From assembly GCA_963969495.1 (NCBI GenBank), contig OZ018329.1, positions 145,013,521-145,077,520 of the forward strand: a DNA stretch of 64,000 bases, in the 5' to 3' direction. Below the pieces are notes generated by a model that worked only from the letters and a program-made list of their open reading frames with translations, searched no databases and was not told the origin of the DNA. A program made the position numbers and the translations under genes. Shown piece after piece: positions 22,400-35,119 of this stretch. The stretch's first letter is position 1. The number at the start of each line of letters is the position of its first letter. Source of the DNA: Ceratothoa steindachneri (lineage: Eukaryota; Arthropoda; Malacostraca; Isopoda; Cymothoidae).

Positions 22400-23060
22400 A
22401 TATTTATAATTATTGGCTTGTAACCTTATCTCTATCTTTTGCAAGATTTGGGAGAAATTGACCAAGGATAGGTTAATTGATTTCTTCGAGATCAATAGTT
22501 TGCTAGAAAAAAATCATTTCTTTATTTAGTACAGATAATTATGCTTATCCCACTTGGTATCTTTCCTTGCATATAGGCCTGATAACTTGGATAAGGGGCA
22601 GGATGTTGATGCATTTAACTGTCTTTAACTAAAGCCTTCGAAAAAATTTGAGCGGAAAATTAATAATTAATCTGCTAAAGTACAGTGTGTTTTATGCATG
22701 TCTTCCTAGTTGGATATTTGATTTACTAAGGAATAGAAAACAAAAAGTGATTTAACTAATCATAATTCTAAGTAAGATGTAAGAGGCCGTAAGTTGTTCT
22801 GGTTTTATGTTTTTTATATTTTATCTTCATGATCTTGAAAGAGGAATGCACAACAGAAGTTTGTGATGATAGTAAAATAACTGCTCATTGAGTGACTGAT
22901 GTAATTTAATGCAGGCAAAAAAGCAATGCATATTGGCATAGCGAATATGGGTTTTGGACATGAACTGAATAGAGGGTGGTTAAAGAAGTTGAGTGAATTG
23001 TCATTCTTTTGCTAAGAGAATCTCTTGATTTAGTTTGATGGTAGCCAATCAGTGAGATGC
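22400..23060 (+). pseudogene. CR1-like LINE reverse transcriptase (broken)
   Basis: Plus-strand pieces in shifting frames follow the CR1 reverse transcriptase. VTLISIFCKIWEKLTKDRLI with DFFEINSLLEKNHF (about 22415-22520) is the fingers. Next comes the motif A area with KLIINLLKYSVFYACLPSWI and FDLLRNRKQKV (about 22660-22750). FYLHDLERGMHNRSL (about 22820-22862) precedes DDSKITAH (about 22866-22890), the catalytic Asp pair of motif C. Then KAMHIGIANMGFGHELNRG (about 22925-22980). Stops and single-base frame changes are frequent. Together with the esterase-like ORF upstream this looks like one old CR1-type insertion. Confidence 0.75.
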
Positions 23061-23064
23061 AATG

Positions 23065-24345
23065 AACTCTCTCACAGTCCTACTCAACCTGAGGCATCCA
23101 TACCTTAGGCGTATCAGCTTAGAGTTTTACATGTATCGGCTGCCTCCCGTGTTTGTTTGGCTGTTTGTTTATCACCAGATTGGTCTGTTTGAGGCGCGGT
23201 ACTGGATAGTGGTTAGGGAGGTCATTAGATAACTAGCAGTCAATCTTTCACTCTCTTCTTCTTGGATGGGACCAAAGTAAATATCAGAGAGTACGAATGG
23301 CATCAATTTGGCTTCAGGATCTGCCGAAAGATGACTAAGTATGACTAAGTATGCAGTTCAACCTACTCATGGGTTCTTTAAATTGCGACAGGAAGAGATC
23401 TGGTGAATGGTTAGGTGAGAATTTTAAACCAATTCATTTACCAAAGCCAATGTTGCACCTAAAAAAGTTATGGTTTTAGTTTAATGAGAAAGTGAAGGAA
23501 TCATTCATTTTTCTTTTGTCAAGAAATCGCTGAAATTAATTGAAAATTAGTTATTAAAAGCATGCATTTGGCAATAGACATGGGTCGGAAATTTATGGGA
23601 CAATTAAACCATCCTGGGTTTCCTCAGGAACCACTCGAAGGTCTCTCATTCTATTATGTATCTTTGCTCCAGCCGATTATGTAGACATTAGCCATTCTAT
23701 TTCTTTCCCTAAGCTCGATCGCTTTGTTTATTTGTGTAATTCTACTTATTCAGTCTGGTGGCTTTACTTAGAGCTCTTCCATCACAATTTAAACGCTTTG
23801 CGCTCAGAGTTGATTTCATGTTGTAAATATTTTGGTGCTTGGATAAGTGTAAATCGGATTTTTAGTGTAACTATAAGGTGTACGCAAAGTGAGTCGTGTT
23901 TTATACGGTTCTATTGATCTCCCTTTGCATCTTTTTCCTTGTTAAGTTTGTGTCTATGGGATATTGGCCTAATTTCTTCACAACAATGACATCCCACAAA
24001 CAACTCGGTGGCTGTATCTAAGCTTAGAAAATGGGAAATGAAGTTTTGCACCAAACATCATATTCTCATGGCAATTCTATAGATAGATGGAAATTTTTAG
24101 AGAACTTTAAACATCATCTTCGCAATAACAAGTTATATAATAAGGGAGGGCTAATTAGTATTTTAACTTAATTTGCGACTAATAGTTTTAAGGAATTTGA
24201 TGGACATTGGTTATTATTATTAAAGGATCATTAGTGAAATGTTAATAATCCAAATTGATCATAATTTGATTAAATATTCCTTATTCTTATTCCATCTGCA
24301 AACTCCTGTTAAATATATTTATTTAATGTAAAACAACCTAAAATA
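23065..24345. other. Unannotated DNA
   Basis: No gene recognised. A short direct duplication ATGACTAAGT occurs at about 23330-23350. The open frame at 23732-23917 has no visible family. Confidence 0.5.
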
Positions 24346-24349
24346 TATA

Positions 24350-24720
24350 AGTAAGAGTATGTTATTAGAATGTTTGGTAATTCCATTTTTCTGAAGAGTT
24401 AGTAAAACTAAATCGGTGTTCATTGAGTCGAAAGCTTTCTGATAGTGTCTGAATATTATGTTGATTGGTATTTGATATTAATTTATTCTATAGAGTTGAT
24501 CAGAATTACTAGAAGTATATCAGATATCCGCCTCTTTCGTAGGTGGGTTGGAACTTTCAAAGTTATTTGCACGTTGCTAATAAGAGGCCGATTGAAAGGT
24601 CGTGCTTTAATGCTTCCATGTAGCATTTTTTATAAAAAAACGAACAGGAGCGTCACACAATCCAAGTGGAATATTAGAGTCTATCAAACATGTACAAATT
24701 CTGGAGGGTAGGTCACTATT
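24350..24720 (-). pseudogene. RTE-like reverse transcriptase fragment
   Basis: The minus strand reads QADIRYTSSNSDQLYRIN (about 24480-24540). It then reads YQIPINIIFRHYQKAFDSMN, then TDLVLLTLQKNGITKHSNN. This is the reverse transcriptase stretch from the QAGFR block to motif A and beyond, as in RTE-type LINEs (usually DYxKAFDS; here the Asp is replaced by His). A stop lies in front of it and frames shift. Sequence on either side is not recognisable. Confidence 0.6.
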
Positions 24721-24724
24721 TCGC

Positions 24725-25125
24725 TGATATACAGTCCTTATAAGGTGGATGCTTACCCGATCATCCCGAGACTCAGTACCATTGTGTATAGTCTAATGCA
24801 AACTTTCGTCCTTCATTACGAGACTCACTTCTTTCCTATTTATTTAGATGTTGAATCTAGAGTATAGTGATAATGGCTATCGTGCTTATTGCTATTATAT
24901 ATTTCGGTATAGAAATCTCGGATTCTCTTTATGATCTCTTTCATTTTGAGTTTAAATCCTTTATACTTCACTGGCCTTTTGTTGTCTGCCAAATTATTCG
25001 TTGTTTCAATTATTTTTTGTCTTTTTACAAAGATATTTATTGTAGACTTTATGTTTCACAACATTTGAAATCTTTATTCTCACATTTAAAATCATAAACA
25101 CCGCAACTCCTTCTTACCTGTCTTC
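24725..25125. other. Unannotated AT-rich DNA
   Basis: No gene recognised. A hydrophobic open frame at 24867-25097 reflects T-rich DNA. Confidence 0.5.
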
Positions 25126-25129
25126 CACA

Positions 25130-25432
25130 GCGGCTGTGTCCGGACAACTAAAAGCCTTCACTAAGGAAGTGCCCTCCTGCTTTCGGTTCCTCGCACTCGT
25201 CTCTGCCCCATGGGTGATCTGCCTCTCTCAAGTTTCCTCTAAGATGTGGAATGATCTACCTGCTGCAATACGCCCCTCTTACCGGTCTGGCGCTTTCAAG
25301 AGGGCTCTGAAAACCCAGCTTTTATCTCAGGCCTTTTCTTAGCCGATGGACTTGCCCCTTGACAACGCTCCAAAGTTTTGAAGATCGCCATATATCACCG
25401 CTTTAGTATTATTATTATTATTAAAAAAACAA
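25130..25432 (+). pseudogene. CR1/L2-like LINE 3' end with (ATT)n tail
   Basis: The plus strand encodes SSKMWNDLPAAIRPSYRSGA followed by FKRALKTQLLSQAFS and a stop at about 25340. This is the WN.LP...R....F...LK..L terminus common to CR1/L2-type ORF2 proteins. The short 3' UTR ends in ATTATTATTATTATTA at about 25411-25426, the trinucleotide tail used by these LINEs in place of poly(A). Upstream ORF2 is missing, as expected for 5' truncation. Confidence 0.7.
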
Positions 25433-25434
25433 TA

Positions 25435-26265
25435 TTTGACTTTATCTCTAATTGTTCCACCATTCGCATTTTTCTAATTTTTAGTAAGTCTTTTTCTAGC
25501 CTCATTAATTTATATTTTAGATGATATTGTCTCATTGTTATTTGTCAAAATGCACAGTATAAAATGGTTTTGTTTATTTTATTGTTGCTTTTTATTAATG
25601 AATATTCTGTCACTTTATCTTTGTTTATTATATTTTCCTTCCGTTTTAATTTGCAACGTATTTGTTTCAGTTTCTCAATTCGCGGTGTGTTTTTTTCCTT
25701 TTCACGATTTATTCTCTTTATTTTTAGATATTTTTTTCTCTAAGTTCATATTTTCTCTGAGAAATCTGTGGTCGCTACAAGAGTCGAAATAGCTGACAAC
25801 GAATATTTCCTTAATGAAAATTTTCTGCTGATTGTGCGATTAATTAATTTATGTTTTTTACTTTTTTCCCTTCACTCTTCAGCTGTTTGTTTTTTGGAAA
25901 AAATGGTGTATTTTTTTCGGGATTCAGAAGAAAATACAAATAAAAAATATCAATAGGTTAAGTTATGGCTAAAACATCAACAAAAACCAATCTCAATTCC
26001 AATCTAAACACAGCTTCCCTCAATCTACCCACAGCTACTCTGTAATCCAAGGGAGGCTTGACTCCCTAAATTATCCACACGGGTAACAATTTAAAAAAAA
26101 ATTAAATAATACGGTGGGGTGATTACTCCCAAAAGCTTAAAAAACAACTACCTGATAGGCAGGAGCTAGATCCCACTACCAAGGATAAACGGTATCGTTC
26201 CCAATACTTTGCTATTTTCCTTGCCATGCAGCGCGTAAGGCTGTCTTTTTCCTGGGCAGATAATC
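25435..26265. other. Unannotated AT-rich DNA
   Basis: No gene recognised; T-rich open frames at 25535-25956 are compositional. Confidence 0.5.
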
Positions 26266-26269
26266 GATC

Positions 26270-26420
26270 AGATAATGCGGATATTCCAATGCCTAAAGGG
26301 TACTTAATCCTCTCTTTGTTCACTATAGCTTACACAACGATCTCCTAACAAGGCACGGAAGGGTATATCTTTCGACCATGAAGGCAAGCGCAGTGTGGAG
26401 AAGAGGCCGGCTGTAATCAA
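26270..26420 (-). pseudogene. Probable LINE RNase H fragment
   Basis: ATGCGGATATTCCAATGCC at about 26275-26293 is identical to the RNase H region of the large LINE at about 6307-6325. A looser match follows (CTATAG, then GATCTC and GGCACG, in the same order). The minus frames are broken. I infer a small, old piece of the same LINE family; only a pairwise alignment would settle its limits. Confidence 0.45.
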
Positions 26421-26424
26421 ACAA

Positions 26425-28955
26425 GGGAGAGGTTCGCTTAGAAGCCAACACTCTACTTAAAATTGGAGCCATATATATGTGTTTCAGCACTGACGTAATA
26501 GGATGTCTGCTGCAAGAAATAGTAATGAGATAGGTACTGTACTTGGGAAGATTTTGGAGGAGTGGTATGGCACAAATGTTCAAATGAGTTATCCGATAGG
26601 TTGGTTCCTAATTTGGTATTGGCGAGATTTTGTATTGCTAAACTTAGTGATTCCACATATTTCACTCTTCGTCTCAATAATAAGAAAAGGGTATTTCCTC
26701 TTCTTTCGCGTCTCCCTTAATATTATTTAATGACAACCAGTAAATGCATATATGTAGTTGGGAACAGTAATTGGAGTGTATTATTAAGTTGAAAATCATA
26801 ACCCCCCCAAAAAATAGCAACAGTAAAAGAAACTTAAACATACACTAATAGTAATAAATGTACAACTATGAATTTCAGTAAACGAGTCTGTGTGTAATGA
26901 AGGATAGATTGTGAGTAGTAATATGATAAACGAAAGAGGCAAAAGAAGATGTATCAGAAACAATAGTGGTTGTAGAACCATGCTCTTTAGAATACCATAA
27001 CACACTTATGCATCCAGGCATACCTTTATAGCTTCGAATATGAATAAAGTAAGCACAAGAGGATAGAGACGATCAACCAAGCTAATTGCGAGTTTTCGAA
27101 ACACCAAGCAAATGTTGAAGCTGATGGAGCAGAGCAGTATGTATGAAAGAATAAAAAATGCAGAGAAATCAATAAGTATCAGAATTGAAGGCCGACGACT
27201 ATCAGCCGCTTGAATAAAGCGGTGAATTACATGTTAGAATGTTAATTGACTGTTGTGACCAAATTTGAAGCTAGATATGATGAATCCAGGTTGATACAGA
27301 GCATGCTAGAATTTAGAAAGGAACAGGAGTTGAAGGATTGGGATGTAGGTTGCATGCTCGTTTGGGTTAAGGTTCGGTTTCCTTAAGGTTGAGCAGGAGT
27401 AGCATGTTTAAAATCAGATTGTCGCTTAGCTGATGAGGGGGAAATGTTAAGAATACCAGTGAGGTATAGGGGGAGACAAAAGAGGACGTGAGCTTAGAAT
27501 CATGGATAAAATAGTCGGTTAGAGAAAGCAGGTCTTTTTAGAAGAAAGAAGCGACAGATGCAGAAGAGGTCCAAGAACTTATATAAAGTATATTGTCCCT
27601 GAAGAAGGAATAAAAAAATAGATGGGGGTAAGTGCAGAACTGGGCTGAGAAGGAGAAAGAAAACCGAAGAAGAAACTTTAAAGGTGTAGGGGGAGGGGGG
27701 TGTATGGGATTTGCTGTCAGCTAGGAAACGGCCTGTGTGAGCTTCATGGACAGACATCAGAAAGGCGCTTTGTAAGATTGAGTAGCAAGGGAAGCTGTGT
27801 GCGTTCCGGTAACCCGACCTAGGCCAGCGCAAAAATTCCTCTCACAGGCTCATCACAGGTTCAACCTTGAATATACCGACATCGAACCTTTGCTAAACAA
27901 CTTGTGAACAAGTTTGTACAAACCAAGAGAGCGAAGGTTAGCGGCAACATTGGATTCCTACCTTGAACTCTGGTGAATGAAAAGGGAAGGAATTTCACTT
28001 CCGCCAATCGGGATCATTAATTAAGTTGAAATTTAATGGACATTTTATTTTTATTAATCTTCTTCTATTTTCAAACGAGTTACCGAATTAAAGAATTATA
28101 AGTTCATTTAAATATTCATTACCATTTAATGAATCGATTATAATTTTTATATAATTTTAATGATAATTTAATAGGCGTTAAACGTAATAACTTCGTATAG
28201 GTTTCGCAATTAAAGCGTTTATTGTTAATGATGCGGACGATGCCGCCTATTCGATTTGGAAGTTTGGAATTGGCGGAAAGAAAGAGAAGAGAGGGAATGA
28301 GATCTGACTACAGTCGCCCGTCCAACGGGTGGGCGCAGGTAGAGCGGAACGAGGTGTAACTGGAAGCGCATTGGAATGACAAGAAGAGAGTTGATCTGGA
28401 GTGTAACATGCCTATAACATGTAATCCCTGTCCATGAGAGAGGTGGTTATGGTGGTGATTACCAGATTTGCTTTTCTCTGTTCCCAAGTCATATTGCAAA
28501 TATTTCACGTAAGTTTAAATTCCCTGCTGATTTTTATATTGATCCGTTCTTCGGAATAGCGATTGTTGTACTTCTACATATTTGTAGTTATTTATAAATG
28601 GCAAATGTTTGGAATTAGAGGGTAAATTCTTTGGCCTTATTTCGGCCTTTTCCTGATCTTTTCTGTTACTAGTTGCTTAGTTTTAAAAGATTTAGTGTTG
28701 TTAGTTAATTGTTTTTATTTCTCATGTCGCATGTTAATGCAGGATTTTATCCTTATCATTTTCATTATTTTTAGTTACCTTTAGTTGTTACTTAAGTTAA
28801 TACTCGATTGTTTACCTGTTGACCATTTCTGGTCTGCTCTTTAATATATTTGCTCGCGTATGATTTGTATTTCCGTCGTGAATTACATTTGAGGTTTACT
28901 AGTTTTTACCGAAGTCTGGTATTGAGTATCAAGATTTTTACTCAATGTAAAGTTG
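26425..28955. other. Unannotated DNA
   Basis: No gene recognised over about 2.5 kb. Short open frames at 26503-26730, 27500-27832 (-) and 28308-28508 (-) show no family resemblance. A very AT-rich block lies at 28020-28220. Confidence 0.5.
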
Positions 28956-28964
28956 AGCGACATG

Positions 28965-29222
28965 AGTTCAAAGGTAATATATTATGGACACATAATGAGG
29001 AGAGATGGAGAGAGTGACGAGAGAAGAGCTTTGGAGATGGAAATACAGGGAAGAAGGAGGAGAGTAAGACCCAAGATTAGATGAAGAGACAGCATACACG
29101 CTGACATGAGGGAGAAGGGACTGGAGACCAACATGGCAGGTGACAAAAGCAGGTGGAAGGGGCTCATCCAAAACAGCGACCCCGTATAAAGACGGGCTAA
29201 TAAGCTGATGACGACGAATATT
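28965..29222 (+). pseudogene. RTE-type LINE C-terminus and TGATGACGA tail
   Basis: The plus strand reads YYGHIMRRDGESDERRALEM, then EIQGRRRRVRPKIR, a stop, and RDSIHADMREKGLETN with DKSRWKGLIQNSDPV. This is the YfGHvmRRd...GrR.rGRP..RW terminal segment of RTE-like ORF2 proteins. The expected Trp before DSI has become a stop. It ends close to TGATGACGACGAA, resembling the short repeated tails of RTE elements. Only the 3' end is present. Confidence 0.7.
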
Positions 29223-29224
29223 CT

Positions 29225-29590
29225 ATAATTTACTACCGCTTCTCAAGTTTGCTTTCTCTTTCTTGATTCTCTCATACTAAATTAAAGAATTACAAAATAA
29301 CAGACAAACAAAGACCAGGTAATTGATTCCATGGCTAGGGCAAAAAGTTGGATGAGTTTAGAAGAAGCTCAACTCATCCAAATCTAAAGATTGAAATGGA
29401 ACCTCTCAAGTCTCTTCTTATACATATTAAGACAGGAACTTTGCACCACTTCAGGTGGTAAACGGTTCCATATCTCAGTAATTTTTGTATGTAAAAGTGT
29501 TTAGCTTAATTTGTGCGTGGGATCGCCTATTCATTAATTCAAATACATCATTTCGTGTGTTGGTACGATTCTCATACCCGCAAAATGATT
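29225..29590. other. Unannotated DNA
   Basis: No clear coding match. It could be the body of the element whose tail lies at 29595-29760, but I could not recognise a frame. Confidence 0.4.
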
Positions 29591-29594
29591 CCAA

Positions 29595-29760
29595 CTCAAC
29601 GCTCAATTCTCTCCAATGTTTGGGGGTTAGATTATCGGGACTAAAAGCGTAATAATAATAATAATAAGCATTTATAATGTGCCCTTCAGGGCTGTTAGCC
29701 CTTGCTCACTTTTATTTGAGGATTTGATCCAACTCAATTTGCAGCTGTAGGTTCTGATGA
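29595..29760 (-). mobile_element. LINE 3' tail with (TTA)n, minus strand
   Basis: On the minus strand GGGCACATTATAAATGCTTA runs into (TTA)6 at about 29649-29667. A GC-containing stem-like stretch sits just before it (AGGGCTAACAGCCCT at about 29690-29705). This is the layout of CR1/L2-type 3' ends and parallels the tail at 25411. No coding part is recognisable. Confidence 0.45.
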
Positions 29761-29764
29761 TCAA

Positions 29765-32700
29765 TTTCTTCTACTGTTTAGCAAATGAATTCGTTGATAT
29801 TTTTTCAAATGCGGTTCAATCTTGGAGTGACTCGTTTAAAAGATTCATTGTGGTGTCCTTTAGAGTAGTAACTATTATTACTACAATACAGTCGTTTCAG
29901 TACTTTATGCCATGATTCATTCATTTAATTCAGTCTCACAAGGTGAGACCTTGCGTTGACTGTGACAACTGGTACCTTGAGGAGGGGCACATCTTCCAAC
30001 CCCAGTGCCCTAAGAGAAACTAGCACTCTCTCTCAGATCCTCTTTTGCACCTCTTTTAATATTCCACTTTTTCTTTCTTCATAACTCTCTTCCTTCCATT
30101 CTAATTGGGTAGATGGTATAACAGTGGTATCTGGCAGAACAAACCACCATTTAATCACAGTGCTCACAGTTGTGCACCCACCTGCCTTAAATGCCTGCAA
30201 GAGGCCCTTCGGTTATATATCTTCTTCCCATTTTCACTTTCTCAAGCCTCACCACTTCTTTACATATCTCTCATTATCAATATTCTTCTCGTTAGGGCCT
30301 CGTTATTATAGCGATTTAAATTTAGAAAACAAATTCCCTTCTTCATTTGTAATTTTGAAACCAGTGGATATGATTGCAGGTTAGTGTTAGTGCTAGAAAA
30401 ATTAGGTGCAATAGTTACATATGCACAAATTTTAAACTATTTATCTTCTGGACTTCATCTATGTAGAAGTTTTTACCTGCATTTTTATGACAAAATGCAA
30501 AGTTCCACATTGGTAATCAGGACACATTAACACCTATCAAGATTGAGGCATTAACGGAATTTCTTGAATACATTAACATAATAAGGCAAATTTCATTTTC
30601 ATCAGAGTCTAGAGATGTGTCTGTTTTCTCAATCTCTCCATTAGCTTTAGAGGCGGCGAATATATGTCTCGTTCCTTTTTTTGGTTTTGCGATAAAACCT
30701 TCAATTTGCGACTAAATTATGGCAATTGATCAGATTTTGGTTAGCGAGAAGAAAAGAGAAGAGGGTTAAAAGGAGCTACATGAAAAAAGGACCTAGTACA
30801 CGGTGGGGCATTGAAGACGGACGTTTTGAAAGTTCACAAAATCAACTAACAAGGTAGTGGAGCATTTAACAAATTAACTGACTACCCTACTAGTATGTAG
30901 TATCTAGTCAAAGGCTCAATAGACAAAATTGAAATATTAAAATCAAATAATAGAAGGCCGTCCTCGCGTCACTACTCGCTCTTACTCATTTACACCTCAC
31001 TTATACTTTTGTTAAGTAGAGGGGGAACTCAAAATGAGAGTGAAAGTGTTGCAAGGAGTAACTAGGAAAAAATTGCTGCAAGTGCTCTTGCTGATCATAG
31101 TGAGGAGGAATCGTAACTAAAAGCGCCTAAAATACTCGGTACCAGAATAAATATTAAGGCTTCCCCCACCCTCCTCTTCCACGTAACAAACCCCTACTTT
31201 TGAAAAAGGGTGGGTCATCAAGGCACGTTTGAAGGCTCCAAAAGAGAAATCAGAGTGTATGGCAGCGAGTAATGAAACATTTAAAGTGACATTAGTTTCA
31301 TCTCAACAACTTAAATCATTTTCACCTCTGTTCTCCTCCTTCCTTCCAGCTGATTCAAAATTTAGTCACCAATTTTACACCGCTGAGAAGATTCTCTCTT
31401 ACATCTTCTATATTACATCACGCCCAAGGATTCAAGGCCAAGTTCTGAACTGGTAGCTGGAAGTTTAAATTCCTGTTCTAAATTTCCTCCTGCGGGCTTA
31501 TTTACCACGCGTCCCACCTACATGACCTGGGTTAGAGAAGTGAAAAATAAACTTGCACCGCGTTTTCAGAAAGCTCTTTCACCGCAGTCTTACAATTAAC
31601 GCAAGTTTTCACAGGTTAAAGGAAGCAAACGATTTAGACTTGTTTGTTGACAACTCGGTTGGATATTGCTCTGGTCGCGAACTAACTATTTCAACTATTT
31701 ACTCACCTTTTCATCGGATTATATCGATTGCTTTATCACTCTTTGACTCTGAGCTCTAGCCCGTCGCTATGACAAAAGGAGCCCAACTTTGATTCTCCCT
31801 CGACCACCTGATCACGGCAACATGGCAAATTTCATACCTCGTATCATTCTACTCTCGTAGAATTTTCGTGCGAGTTTCCAATCATTTCCAAACATTCATA
31901 AATGACACCGGAAAGTAGCAACAACTCTATCACTGTTCACGATTGTGTTTGGTCGTGATTCTAATTCCATAGACACTGTAAGGGATAGAACCCTCTCTAT
32001 CTATCGTGGTTGATTACAACTAAATGGGATTCATTGCATTTACTCTCTTTCTCGGCGCCGGGGCTGAGATTTATGACAATCTCTAACTCAGGTTTTACTC
32101 ACCTAATGCTTAATTTATTGACATTATTTTACATTAATTTCTATTGATTCCATTTTTATATTTATAATATATAATAGAACGAATCTTCTATATTTACGGG
32201 GGCTGTTTCCATGATTATGATACACCCTCCTGGTTCCAGTATTTTTGCTTGACCTGGTTGATCCACCGTTTTCCTTTATTTCCTTCTTTCCATACTTTCT
32301 CCAATAGAGAAAAATTCCCTTACACGAATTTCATTAATTTTCTCAATTTGAACAAAAATTTGGATTCCAAATTCCTCTATTCGAATCGAGGACTTTGGGT
32401 CATAATTACCCCTCAATCTTTCCCTTGCTCTTGGTTCTTGCCCCAATGAAAAGAAACCCATTTTTTACCTTAATTAACGTCTAGACCACCTCCATTTAAT
32501 TCTGCTCTCTTCCGCCTATCTTATTACTCCTCTCTTGACACCCTTTATCTCTCTCTTGTTTAGTCTATCCTTCCACCGCTGTTCCTTCCATCGTTATGAC
32601 GCTTTATTAGATTCGGTGTAAATTTGATAAATTGCTTTAAGTCATTAACTTTTTTTGCTTCTATTAACTAACTGCATTTTTGTGGACTTCTTAACTTTCT

Positions 32701-33400
32701 TGACATAGGCAAATGGAGTCATTTATTATTGATGGTTTACATCGATGCTAATTTGAAAAAACAGGATGTTAAGTGGTTATGTCTGTAATTGTAATAATTG
32801 GTCCATAGCACCCCATTTTTTTTGTCCACAGGCTATGTACATTTGCTCCAATTAATCATGGCACACTTTATATTAAATTTCGTTCGTAAGAACAACGTAA
32901 TATGGATTATTTGATGAGAGATGGAGTGGTTAGGATATATTTTATTGTAAATATGCTAGAGAGGACAATACTATTAAAATAAACTTAATTTAGTTAAATA
33001 TTTTAAGTTATTGTGGTATTTCAAGCAGAAGTGTCGAAACAATATAACACGGTTTGTTTCCTAACTGGAGTCCCAAATTGCCCCAATTATTCCATTTTCC
33101 AGCTTAATTATCTATATATACTTATTCAATTTTTAATAATGGTATCACAAAAATATTCCTATCAACTAATGGACTTTTTCTGAAAAGACAATGATCAAAT
33201 ATAGCCTATGAGGAAAAATGCTATTACTTGGCGACACAGCACTGCAAAGCCTAACGGCAATCATCCAAAGCCTATCGAGTATTCATAAAATAGATAAATA
33301 CTTATTTAATATTTAACTTACTCTCGTCCGATAAATTTTGGAAAATGTGATATGAATTTCTGTGGCAATTGTATATGACCAAATTTTCAATTTCCCTTTA
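29765..33400. other. Unannotated DNA
   Basis: No gene, repeat array or element recognised over about 3.6 kb after reading both strands. Open frames such as 31229-31456 (+), 31553-31759 (+) and 32249-32449 (+) are short and resemble nothing I know. Confidence 0.45.
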
Positions 33401-33407
33401 ATATTAA

Positions 33408-33435
33408 TCCAAAAGCTTTTTAAGAAGCTTTTGGA
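33408..33435. repeat. 11-bp perfect inverted repeat
   Basis: TCCAAAAGCTT (33408-33418) and AAGCTTTTGGA (33425-33435) are exact reverse complements with a 6-base loop. It lies just upstream of the mariner-like scrap. Confidence 0.6.
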
Positions 33436-33439
33436 TGGA

Positions 33440-33565
33440 ATTTTCCACTTTAAGTTTCTCAAGGCACGTCTGTATGAGCATAAGCCCCGTACATTGGACG
33501 AGTGTAAGAAGGTTATTGGCGTGGAAGTCGACCAAATCGATAGAGCATCAATAAAAACGGACACC
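33440..33565 (+). pseudogene. Mariner C-terminal scrap
   Basis: The plus strand gives FLKARLYEHKPRTLDECKKV then IGVEVDQIDRASIKT, matching the segment after the third catalytic Asp in some mariner transposases (LK..vY..kP.tl.eLk..i). After this the similarity is lost. The catalytic core is absent. Confidence 0.5.
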
Positions 33566-33739
33566 ACTCGCGGATGTTGTGTTCTACACTTGAATTTGTC
33601 AAATGCGAATTCAATATGAATAAATCAATGTCACTAATTTTTTTTTTAGCGAAAACTAATGATTTTGTGAATTCAGCAAAAAAGTATGTCCTATCTGTCT
33701 CAGCCTGTATCATTTACTGGGGAACTAGCACCTGAATAA

Positions 33740-34510
33740 CGGCCCAGGTTGTGCTTGGAGCGGACGCGCTTCTCCGAATTATGGGAGATGACTAATATCT
33801 CCATCAGAGTCGATGAGTTAGGTCGGTGGATGAGGCCGTTGAGTTCTTCTCTGGTAATCTCATCGCTTTGGGCATAACTATTTTTAGAACGACTGGTCGT
33901 TTTGCGTGCCGTCCACTTACTTACTATATTACAGCAGTGTGACCCTTCTTCAGACAGAAGTAAAATGCCTATGCGCTATAAGTGCTTCCCCGAATGATTT
34001 CTTCGACCGGGAATTTCGTCGAGTTAGGGGTAGATGCTGGTGTATTTTGAAGCACTTTCGCCGCTCTTCCTAGTGGGCCTACATCGCTTCACTTCATACA
34101 CAGGTGTAGAATCGAGTAAAAGTGATTCGGGGCAAGGCCATCCCATCCCGTTTCCAGGAGAAAGGGACCACAAACATGAACCCCAAGTCCGTGGCTGCGT
34201 CTTTTTTTACCGGTTTCTCCAAATTATCTAGCCAAAATGCTGCTTCTACTGCCTTCAATGCACGTCGTAATGTCTCTGAATGCTACCGACTGGAATTTAC
34301 ACCCAGAGCCTGGGAAACTTTCAACCACCTGTTTGCGTTGAGTTGCTTTCTGCTCTCGCTACATTCGCAAACACTACAGCTAGTTCGGACGATGTCTTAT
34401 ATGCCAATCCTTAACACCTACGATTAGATGAGTGGGGCATAGCTTATCTGTTAGAATTGTTCAATGGGATGTGGAAAAAGGGTATCCTTCCATACCCATG
34501 GCAAATATAT
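33740..34510 (+). pseudogene. LINE ORF2 fragment (endonuclease C-term to RT N-term)
   Basis: This piece is closely similar at the nucleotide level to the large LINE near 8290-9000, in the opposite orientation. It has TAGGTCGGT then GATGAGGCCGTTGAGTTCTT at about 33820. The translation reads EAVEFFSGNLIALGITIFRT, then GRFACRPL. Farther on it gives ASFFTGFSKLSSQNAASTAF, NARRNVSECYRLEFTPRAW and DDVLYANP. The match fades near 34510. Multiple stops and shifts make it dead. It shows that this LINE family has more than one copy locally. Confidence 0.75.
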
Positions 34511-34514
34511 CTAT

Positions 34515-35110
34515 TATATATCATGTGTCATGTGATTTTCAATTATTATAAACAAAAAAGCCCGTGCCGTGCCCCCTCCTACTAGAAAAACACTTGCCAT
34601 GTCTCTCACTGGATAAAAGGCTACACTTCGGTATTCAAAAGGTTTCTTGAATCAACCTTTCTGGGAATGAGGATAGTAGCTCTGGCGATGAGCGTTGTGC
34701 TCATTTTAGCGAAGAGCGCTTGATGACACAGATGTAAATCCAACTCCATAATTCATTTTTATCTAACGGTTAAAATAGTGAGCCCTATTTCTCAGTTTCT
34801 ATATCTCCCATTTTCTTTCTTTAGCCATAATGGTTCATCTAATAATTTCCTAAGCGTTTTTCCAGGTTGTGTTACCATTATTCATTTATTTAGGCCCTTA
34901 AATACATTTCAAAATGTTATCTTCACACTCGTAACAAGAGTCACTCTATATCTTTGAGCAAGACACTGAGTTTTAAATAGACGTCAGGTGAAACAGTTTA
35001 TAAGGCGACACAAAGAAGAAGGATTGATGATTTGGATTTGCAATTATGAAAGCCAATGTAGTTGAACCGGGTTTTTCAAAAGTTATGCTAGACTCAGTTT
35101 TTGATCTTCA
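34515..35110. other. Unannotated AT-rich DNA
   Basis: No gene recognised. Confidence 0.5.
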
Positions 35111-35119
35111 GAATTTGCG

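Noticed and set aside
24867..25956. Membrane proteins suggested by hydrophobic open frames
   Set aside because: T-rich DNA gives Phe/Leu/Ile-rich translations in one frame; lengths are short and no family is visible.
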